This document shows positions 57,632 to 64,000 of a DNA stretch of 64,000 nucleotides, in pieces. The stretch is from Zelopaecilomyces penicillatus (taxonomy: Eukaryota > Ascomycota > Sordariomycetes > Hypocreales > Pseudodiploosporaceae): contig VCCP01000003.1 of NCBI GenBank assembly GCA_005765155.1, positions 4,216,001 to 4,280,000 on the forward strand, written 5' to 3'. The translations under genes were made by a program, and so were the position numbers. Numbering within the stretch: the first letter of the stretch is position 1; every line of letters begins with the position of its first letter. The notes beneath the pieces are model-generated. The model had not been told where the DNA came from and did no database searches. It worked only from the letters and a program-made list of their open reading frames with translations.

Positions 57632-59314
57632 ATGTCCGCCTTGCATAGCGAATACTATGATCTGGGCGGCTTCCATCGTTCGGTGACCACGGCCAGCGCC
57701 GATGCCCAGACATGGTTCGACCGAGGCTTGATCTGGTGCTACGGCTTCAACCACGAAGAGGCGGCCAAGTGTTTTGAGCGTGCCATCACCCATGACCCAG
57801 GCTGTGCCATGGCCTACTGGGGCCTTGCGTATGCCCTCGGGCCCAACTACAACAAGCCATGGGATCTGTTTGGCCACCGAGAGCGGCAAACCGCTGCGGA
57901 GCGCACTCACCGGGCCATCGAGAAGGCCAGGACATGCTCCTCTGCCAGCGCTACGCCCGTCGAGCAGGCGCTTGTAGATGCGCTTCAGTACCGGTATCCC
58001 AAGGCTCAGGCGCCCTTGAAGGAGGATTATCCAATATGGAACGGCGAGTACGCAGATGCAATGAGTGCTGTTTCGGCTCAGTTCCCGGACGATTTGGATG
58101 TCGCCACCCTTTATGCCGATGCCATGATGAACCTGACGCCGTGGCAACTATGGGATATCAAGACTGGGAAACCCGCCCCGGGGGCACGAACTCTCGAAAC
58201 ACAGCGTGTATTAGAACATGCTCTTTCCTTGAAGGGCGGGATGGACCACGCTGGCGTGCTCCACCTGTATATTCATTTCATGGAGATGTCTAACACGCCT
58301 GAAGCCGCCGTTCCTGCAGCCGATCGTCTTCGCGGACTCATCCCAGACTCAGGGCATCTCAACCATATGCCAAGCCACATAGACATCTTGGTGGGCGACT
58401 ACTCCAAAGCCGTCATTGCCAACGGCGAAGCCATTCGTGTGGACGAAAAGTACCTAGCTCGTGAAGGCGCCATGAACTTTTACACCCTCTACCGCAGCCA
58501 TGACTACCATTTCCGGCTCTACGGCGCCATGTTCTCGGGGAAATCCCAAGCCGCACTGGAAACGGTGAATTGGCTCGAGGCTAGCTTCTCAGAAGGCCTG
58601 CTGCGCATTGAGTCGCCCCCTATGGCGGACTGGCTCGAGGCCTTTTTGGCCATGCGCGTACACGCCCTCATCCGCTTTGGTCGTTGGAAGGATATCCTAT
58701 CTCTGAAGATGCCCGAGGACCAGGAACTCTACTGCGTGACGACTGCTGTGATGCACTACGCCAAAGGATTATCCCTAGCCGCCTTGGGGAGGGTGAAAGA
58801 GGCGAGGCATCAACGGAGGCTGTTTGGCGCTGCTGTTCCTCGGGTCAAGCCGAGCAGAACGCTCTTCAACAACAAGTGCGTTGACATCCTAGGCGTTGCC
58901 GAGTCCATGCTCGATGGCGAGATTGAGTATCGGTCAGCAAACTACGACACTGCCTTTGCCCACCTACGCGAATCGATTGTGCGCTACGACGGTCTCCCCT
59001 TTGACGAACCCTGGGGGTGGATGCAGCCAGCGAGACACGCCTACGGAGCCCTCATGCTGGAGCAAGGCCATGTTGAAGAAGCAATGACGGTCTACAGGGC
59101 AGATCTGGGCTTGGATGACTCGTTGCCCCGGGTACATCAACACCCCAACAACGTATGGGCTTTGCACGGATACCACGAGTGTCTGGTACGGCTCGGGAGG
59201 GCTTCAGAAGCCAAAGCTATAGAACCAAAGCTAAGGGCAGCTTTAGCAGAGGCTGATGTGCCCATAAATTCATCGTGTTTTTGCAGGCTACACGGAGCGA
59301 CGGCCAGGATGTAG
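57632..59314 (+). CDS. TPR-repeat protein with conserved HMPSH motif
   Basis: A single-exon gene of 560 residues from the ATG at 57632 (MSALHSEYYDLGGFHR); an in-frame ATG at 57320 lies in the presumed leader. TPR-like helices are evident at the N-terminus (ADAQTWFDRGLIWCYGFNHEEAAKCFERAI; DPGCAMAYWGLAYALG). Centrally, VLHLYIHFMEMSNTPEAA and GHLNHMPSHIDILVGDY are conserved features of a family found in bacteria and fungi; the clustered His residues suggest metal binding, which is inference. No membrane segment or signal peptide is seen. The function is unknown. The stop codon is followed directly by three more in-frame TAG codons within a trinucleotide repeat. Confidence 0.85.
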   Translation: MSALHSEYYDLGGFHRSVTTASADAQTWFDRGLIWCYGFNHEEAAKCFERAITHDPGCAMAYWGLAYALGPNYNKPWDLFGHRERQTAAERTHRAIEKARTCSSASATPVEQALVDALQYRYPKAQAPLKEDYPIWNGEYADAMSAVSAQFPDDLDVATLYADAMMNLTPWQLWDIKTGKPAPGARTLETQRVLEHALSLKGGMDHAGVLHLYIHFMEMSNTPEAAVPAADRLRGLIPDSGHLNHMPSHIDILVGDYSKAVIANGEAIRVDEKYLAREGAMNFYTLYRSHDYHFRLYGAMFSGKSQAALETVNWLEASFSEGLLRIESPPMADWLEAFLAMRVHALIRFGRWKDILSLKMPEDQELYCVTTAVMHYAKGLSLAALGRVKEARHQRRLFGAAVPRVKPSRTLFNNKCVDILGVAESMLDGEIEYRSANYDTAFAHLRESIVRYDGLPFDEPWGWMQPARHAYGALMLEQGHVEEAMTVYRADLGLDDSLPRVHQHPNNVWALHGYHECLVRLGRASEAKAIEPKLRAALAEADVPINSSCFCRLHGATARM

Positions 59315-59339
59315 TAGTAGTAGCAGCAGCAGTAGTAGC
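59312..59339. repeat. TAG/CAG trinucleotide repeat at the TPR gene stop codon
   Basis: (TAG)4(CAG)3(TAG)2. The first TAG is the stop codon, so expansion or contraction would not change the protein. Confidence 0.9.
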
Positions 59340-59723
59340 ATTATAGGTTTGTGTAAGATGATGTTTTGAGGTCTTGGGGTGGAGAGGGGGCTCTGGTGAG
59401 GGCATTTGCATGTTGACCAGATGAGAAAATGATGTTTTTTTTTTTAAAAATTTCTCATTATTCTGTCTATATCTAACCCCACGATACATAGTCATATGTC
59501 GACAAATGGGCCCATAGAATGACTGTTGGCTGAGTGGTGAAAAGGGGTATTAATACTAATAAACTCCGCTATCGTATGCTCCGTTCTCCCAAGTGTACTA
59601 GAAATCGCCTGTCCCCCCCCCCCCCCCCCTAATATAAATGATGCCCCTTTGTTATTTCTCTTGCCTTAATGTATATGAAAGAGAGGGGGAGAAATACAGG
59701 ACGACAACAACGACAAAAGTCCC
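59315..59723. other. Convergent 3' region, TPR / FAD monooxygenase
   Basis: A 409-bp spacer with T-rich and C-run sequence (17 C at 59613-59629), presumably 3' UTRs. Confidence 0.6.
59613..59629. repeat. 17-nt C homopolymer
   Basis: An uninterrupted C run about 95 bp beyond the monooxygenase stop codon. Length is likely unreliable in sequencing. Confidence 0.9.
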
Positions 59724-60956
59724 TCAGGGGTTGAGGTCAGGGTATGTCGGCAGCGCCCATTTCTGCTTCGCCTGCACCGCGAAAAACTCCACAGCCCTAT
59801 CCAAGCGCAGAGCCATGACCAGCCAGGCAATCGTATGCAGCAATTTGATGGTCCACGCTGACGCTGGGAGAAACAACTTCAGCCCTACTGGGGGCAGGTA
59901 CTGGGTCTCATCAACGTATGGTCGAAGCGTAGTATCGTACGCAGCAAGGGCGGCGGGGATGTCGTCCCTGTGTTTCGAAATCTCACCGGCGAGCACATAC
60001 GCGCCGACCATGGCTAGGCTCGTCCCCATTCCTGTCATGGGCGAAGGGCAGTACCCTGCGTCACCGAGGAGAACGACTCTGCCGTGAGACCAGATCTTAC
60101 TTTTGCGCTGTAGCACCTCTTGGGCGTAAAAGTCATCGGCCTGAGGCAAGTGGCTGAGTAGGCGGGATGTTTGCCATCCGGCACCGTCATATGTTTTGGC
60201 GTATTCAGCCTTTTGGGCGTCGACTCCGCTTTGCATGGCGCTTTTGAATCCTTCCGGATTGGCCATTGTCAGGAGAACCGCCTGGCCTTGGTCTTTGCTG
60301 TGCCATCGTGTAAGGATGGCTTTGCGGCCGGGTGCCTGATAGAGTGTTGCCAGGTTCTCGTCTCCATCCTGACGGGGGACGAAATAATAACACGCATTGA
60401 GGCCCAGATGTCTTGTATCATCGCTGACGCCTGTTTCTTGCAACATCTGCCTCCGAATTCGCGAGCCTTGCCCATCCGCCGCGATGAGCAGATCGTACGT
60501 CTCCACGCTGCTATCAGACAACGTCACGCTGACCCGCTCCCCTTCATTGCGATACTCCTGCACACTGAGCCCAAATCTGTACTCGACCTTGTCCTTGGTT
60601 TCGTCGTACAGAATCGTCGTCAGGTCGCCGCGCATGATTTCAAACTCGCTTGAGAAGCTCTGCGCCCGCCCAGCGTCGGGTTCGTGGCGCGGTAAGAAGA
60701 CTTCTCGCTTTCCCTCCGAGTTGACCATTTGGAAGCCTTGTTCATCCACGACGCGCTTCTTGATCACGTCGATGAGCCCCATACGCTTGATAGCGTCAAT
60801 GCCCTGCTGGCGGATATCGATCTGTAAGCCTGCGGTGCGCAGGCTGGGGAAACGCTCAATGACTGTGCATCTGTGGCCCTGTCGGCTTAGCCAGAATGCA
60901 ACGGCTGGGCCGGCAATGCCTGCACCAGATATGAGGATATTGAGCGAAGATGGCAT
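59724..60956 (-). CDS. FAD-dependent monooxygenase (FAD_binding_3, PHBH-like)
   Basis: A single exon encoding 410 residues. The N-terminal dinucleotide fold has ISGAGIAGPAVAFWL (GxGxxG at 11-16) with the ribose-binding Glu in CTVIER. The mid DG motif is LLIAADGQGSRIR. The second FAD motif is VVLLGDAGYCPSPMTGMG. This group includes TetX-like, salicylate hydroxylase-like and tailoring monooxygenases of fungal secondary metabolism. It uses FAD and NAD(P)H to hydroxylate a substrate that cannot be named. The C-terminus has a hydrophobic segment (WTIKLLHTIAWLVMAL) that may contact membranes. Neighbours are a TPR protein and an Atg22-like transporter, with no biosynthetic core enzyme in the window. 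Confidence 0.9.
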   Translation of the reverse strand: MPSSLNILISGAGIAGPAVAFWLSRQGHRCTVIERFPSLRTAGLQIDIRQQGIDAIKRMGLIDVIKKRVVDEQGFQMVNSEGKREVFLPRHEPDAGRAQSFSSEFEIMRGDLTTILYDETKDKVEYRFGLSVQEYRNEGERVSVTLSDSSVETYDLLIAADGQGSRIRRQMLQETGVSDDTRHLGLNACYYFVPRQDGDENLATLYQAPGRKAILTRWHSKDQGQAVLLTMANPEGFKSAMQSGVDAQKAEYAKTYDGAGWQTSRLLSHLPQADDFYAQEVLQRKSKIWSHGRVVLLGDAGYCPSPMTGMGTSLAMVGAYVLAGEISKHRDDIPAALAAYDTTLRPYVDETQYLPPVGLKLFLPASAWTIKLLHTIAWLVMALRLDRAVEFFAVQAKQKWALPTYPDLNP

Positions 60957-61942
60957 GGCGTCGGTTGTTCTTAGTAATTGATGCCTTGATCAAGTAGGAT
61001 GTCGGGGGCCTGTGTGTGGAATTACAAGATGGGAAACTTCACGGACCCGTTGCCTACTTATACACAAACACCAATTCCGCAACTTGCCGCAATATTATGC
61101 GTCTCATAGTTAAAGAAAACGCTCCCGACACACATCGGCATCTAGAATCTGACTATGAGTCAACTGCTGTCCCATCTGCAGGATTCCCAGCTGCCTGAGG
61201 CGGCTTTGCATCCCCGGCATATTGCGGCGTGGTGCTTGTGGAAATACAGCGAGCTGAATTCGGTGCGGCACTGAAATTCGGACAGGCACAGCCAATTGTC
61301 CGCGCCAACCCCCCGACACGGTCGGCAAAATAACCGTCCGCTCAATTGGAATCTATTTGATAAGCACCGGCGCCTTTGTGTTAACAACCACGCCGAGTAT
61401 TAACTCATCTTCGGCCAATGCAAGCCCAGTCCCCGTCATACTTCGCACTCGTTTAAGGGCGCCCGAACGCGTGGCCCTAACGTAGCATTGCAACCATGAC
61501 CACGAAACAGCCACGCCTACATAGAAGTGTGTTGTGCATCGTTGTGAATTGAAGGCCAATCTCTTAACCCCAACAGCAGTTTGAGCGGCAAATCGGCACA
61601 GAAGCGTCCGAATCCATGACGTGGTGGGTTATGGAATACAAAATGTACCATGCGTTCTTATGAAATACGTTTTACATGTTTGTTGGCATGGGCAACAGCA
61701 ATGATACAACATTCCACCATGGTCTCAGTCGACAAATTTACCATGACAAAGGACGATATGGCTGGGAAAGATGCATCGGGGGTCTCATGGTCTGCGCTCA
61801 ATGACCATGGAGAAAGATTGCTTAGAGAGTTGAAATTGACTGCACCAGCCTCCATGAACGGATACGGGACCCATTGGGCATAACTGTCAAATTTGTCTAA
61901 ACAGAACAAAAAGCAGCTGAAAAAAAGGAATTATATGGCGTT
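60957..61942. other. Intergenic region, monooxygenase promoter / Atg22-like 3' end
   Basis: A 986-bp spacer. No gene is supported; small frames (61650-61883 plus and its antisense) are unconvincing. Confidence 0.55.
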
Positions 61943-63622
61943 TCATGCATCGGTGCTCTGCCTTTTCGTCGACGGCAAGACTGTGGATGTGCCATCGTTG
62001 GTGCTGCCGATAATCCTCGCCTTCTCCTGCGCCAAGTACACTTCTTGCTCCCGGGCGCTTTTCTCCAGGTCAAGAAAGGACCAAATTCCAACAGCACTAA
62101 CCAGGCTGAGTGCAAATAGAAAGTAGAACGGCGCGTTGTTGTTGTTCCCATTCGGGGTAGCGTCAATGATGGCGCTGCTGATGAGCGGACCAATAAAGCT
62201 CGATGACTTGCCGATTATGTTAAAAACAGAAAAAAACAGAAACTCATGTCCTCGAGGAGTGACAGAGCTGATCATGATTTGTGAGTAACTGTACCAGGGG
62301 CAAACCAGTAAACCATAGAAGGCTTGGTAAAGCCAGATTTCCCATTCGTTGTGAAAGCCAAACTTGTTTGTCCAATTACCTATCATGCCCCAACCGTCTA
62401 GCACAATGATAGCCACCATCACGGCGTTGAACATTGTCTTGGCGCTGAGGTTAAATTTCTTCTGGATGAGCCAGAAAACTCCTATCCCCACCCCCTGAGT
62501 GAAAATGCCCACAATGAGCAAGTACGTCAACGTTAACGTGTTGTAGCTAACCACTGAGTTCTGCAATGTCGAAATAACCGTTACTGTTGTATTGAGCGAG
62601 TCCCCTAAAAGAAAGTAGCCAGCCAAGAAAATGAGACTCTGCTTCAGCTGCCAAATCTGGGTGAAGGCTTCAGAAAGTTGCCAAAAGCCAACGGTGATGA
62701 TGTTGAAACCCTCCGGAATCTGCATTCCAGGGCGCTTCTTTTCCAGGAAAAACCACGGGATGGATAACACCAGCCAGCACGCAGTGGCGAAAGCGATAAG
62801 CACCGACAAGCCCCAGTTATTATTGGAGGTACTTGCGTCAACCTTGACGGCAAACATGATGCCGACGATGATGGCGAGAATCACGACTTCGCCAATCGAC
62901 TGGATATAAAAGGCCACATTACTCAGCCGACTTCTCTCCAATTCGTCACGATGATCTAGTTCTTTGAGTGTAATGTCCCCAGCCTCATATGCCACCCGCG
63001 ACTCCTTCAGCGTCACAGTATTTCGCGCCAGCGACGGGAACGCAGCTGTCCAGTATGTCAGTGTTAGCTGATATGCAATTAAGCCGACGATGTAGAGGCC
63101 CGCGGCTATCTCCCATTTGGACGGGTCATGGACACCAAGCCAACCGAAGCCAATGCCAAAAGCAATAATGGACCACGCAACGAGAATCCAGCGGCGACCT
63201 GTGCCAAAGTCGGCATAAGCGCCAATGATGAGAAATAAGAGGGCTTGGATCGCGAACGAAAAGCCATTGGCCAGTAACACAATACTGTTGACATCACGGC
63301 GGCGTCCAGCAAAGAGCAAAAGACCTGATGATGAATCTGCAGCTTGGTCGAGGAGGTTCTGGAAGGCAGTAGGGCCAAAATTGAAGAGAGCCAGGCCATT
63401 GGATCCAACGTAATAGGCGTACCACGACCAAACTTCCCACTTGGATGTTGTCGGCATGTCACCCTCGGCCAGAGCTGGCATGACTATGCCCGGTCGGTCT
63501 TCTCCTTGGTCTTCATTTCCCGTTGTCTTGTCGAACTTGGAGCTCGTTTTGGTGGCGGGGGACCCCAATCCCGAGTGCGAATTTGGTTCGCTTTCACTCG
63601 GATTCGTGTTCTCCAATGACAT
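61943..63622 (-). CDS. Atg22-like vacuolar transporter (MFS)
   Basis: A single exon encoding 559 residues with about twelve membrane segments. After a Ser-rich cytosolic N-terminus the protein reads WEVWSWYAYYVGSNGLALFNFGPTAFQNLL, a typical Atg22 family opening. Further segments include SYNTLTLTYLLIVGIFTQG, FYGLLVCPWYSYSQIMISSVTPRGHEFLFFSVFNIIGKSSSFIGP and a long cytosolic loop between helices. Yeast Atg22 exports amino acids such as leucine from the vacuole after autophagic breakdown. Filamentous fungi have several paralogues, some near metabolite genes, so the substrate here is open. The C-terminal tail is hydrophilic. The start MSLENTNPSESEPNS is the first in-frame ATG. Confidence 0.88.
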   Translation of the reverse strand: MSLENTNPSESEPNSHSGLGSPATKTSSKFDKTTGNEDQGEDRPGIVMPALAEGDMPTTSKWEVWSWYAYYVGSNGLALFNFGPTAFQNLLDQAADSSSGLLLFAGRRRDVNSIVLLANGFSFAIQALLFLIIGAYADFGTGRRWILVAWSIIAFGIGFGWLGVHDPSKWEIAAGLYIVGLIAYQLTLTYWTAAFPSLARNTVTLKESRVAYEAGDITLKELDHRDELERSRLSNVAFYIQSIGEVVILAIIVGIMFAVKVDASTSNNNWGLSVLIAFATACWLVLSIPWFFLEKKRPGMQIPEGFNIITVGFWQLSEAFTQIWQLKQSLIFLAGYFLLGDSLNTTVTVISTLQNSVVSYNTLTLTYLLIVGIFTQGVGIGVFWLIQKKFNLSAKTMFNAVMVAIIVLDGWGMIGNWTNKFGFHNEWEIWLYQAFYGLLVCPWYSYSQIMISSVTPRGHEFLFFSVFNIIGKSSSFIGPLISSAIIDATPNGNNNNAPFYFLFALSLVSAVGIWSFLDLEKSAREQEVYLAQEKARIIGSTNDGTSTVLPSTKRQSTDA

Positions 63623-64000
63623 GATGGGGCAAGATTCTGTTGCGGCGATGAAGTATCGGAGCCTTCAGCAAAAGGTTGATGAAGGAAGAGAACATGCCAC
63701 AGGACTGCAATTGGAGAAGGTGCATCAGGGTCTCCGCTGATCAATCGAGTTGCTGCAGTGTAACATGTTGCCTAGACCAATAAAGTCGTCTCATCTCATG
63801 GAGCAATTATTAGCAACCAACATACGGCATGTAGCCAAACCCTGTTTGCGAGCCATGGTAATCGTAGCTGCATGTAGCCTTGTGGGGCCAGAAGCAGAAG
63901 AGCATGTATTATTGCTACCTAGGCCGGGTTTCACAAGCGGGTAAGACGGCAAAGTGCGGAATAGGATTGCCATGTTTTAAATGGAGAGGGCGATAATCAT
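63623..64000. other. Promoter region of the Atg22-like gene, cut by the window edge
   Basis: A 378-bp upstream sequence with no gene. The promoter probably continues beyond the window. Confidence 0.55.

Noticed and set aside
59525..59590. TGGCTGAGTGG, resembling a tRNA A box
   Set aside because: No GTTCGA-type B box at the right distance and no cloverleaf arms could be formed.
1..64000. CRISPR arrays, rRNA genes, intact transposons, polyketide or peptide synthases
   Set aside because: None is visible on either strand.

Overview
The window comes from a filamentous ascomycete, most likely a Sordariomycete and probably Hypocreales. Most genes carry 50-170 bp GT-AG introns, often with a CTAAC/CTAAT/CTGAC branch site. 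The gene set includes Atg29, an AspB/Cdc3-type septin, a dynein light intermediate chain and a Lag1-type ceramide synthase. The order is a guess from protein flavour; genus cannot be read here. Twenty-one protein genes are supported, about one per 3 kb. No tRNA, rRNA, intact transposon or CRISPR array was found.

Layout. 1-10.4 kb: an Est1-type RNA/DNA-binding protein with an N-terminal zinc-finger-like motif (minus strand), then a 6.6 kb gene-free stretch with long G runs. 10.4-20.1 kb: housekeeping block with tRNA threonylcarbamoyladenosine dehydratase, an Mgr3-like mitochondrial TPR protein, an Arb2-domain protein, ATG29 (with a 10-nt microexon) and the succinate dehydrogenase iron-sulfur subunit. 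21.6-29.5 kb: a thioredoxin-domain protein (YyaL/SPATA20 family), dynein light intermediate chain, an Ist3/RBMX2-like splicing factor and an Hsv2-type PROPPIN. 31.6-42.5 kb: septin Cdc3/AspB, a Bax-inhibitor-1 family protein, ceramide synthase and an acyl-CoA synthetase-like enzyme whose first exon is unresolved. 43.8-47.4 kb: a small secreted cysteine-rich protein and an Och1-like GT32 mannosyltransferase. 52.2-63.6 kb: copper amine oxidase, quinolinate phosphoribosyltransferase, a TPR protein, an FAD monooxygenase and an Atg22-like transporter.

How the genes relate. There is no operon-like logic and no complete secondary-metabolite cluster. Three genes belong to autophagy families (ATG29, HSV2-type, ATG22-like), but they are far apart. 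Several pairs are tail-to-tail with short gaps. Introns were placed by hand from splice motifs and frame continuity; every multi-exon model except the acyl-CoA synthetase closes in frame from start to stop.

The most interesting points are the frame-restoring 10-nt microexon in ATG29, a stop-free 57-bp intron in the OCH1-like gene, a hydrophobin-like cysteine order in a small secreted protein whose spacing does not fit hydrophobins, a repeated intergenic decamer GTACGTAGTA (including three copies at 13-bp spacing), and the 41-nt G run just upstream of the Est1-like start codon.
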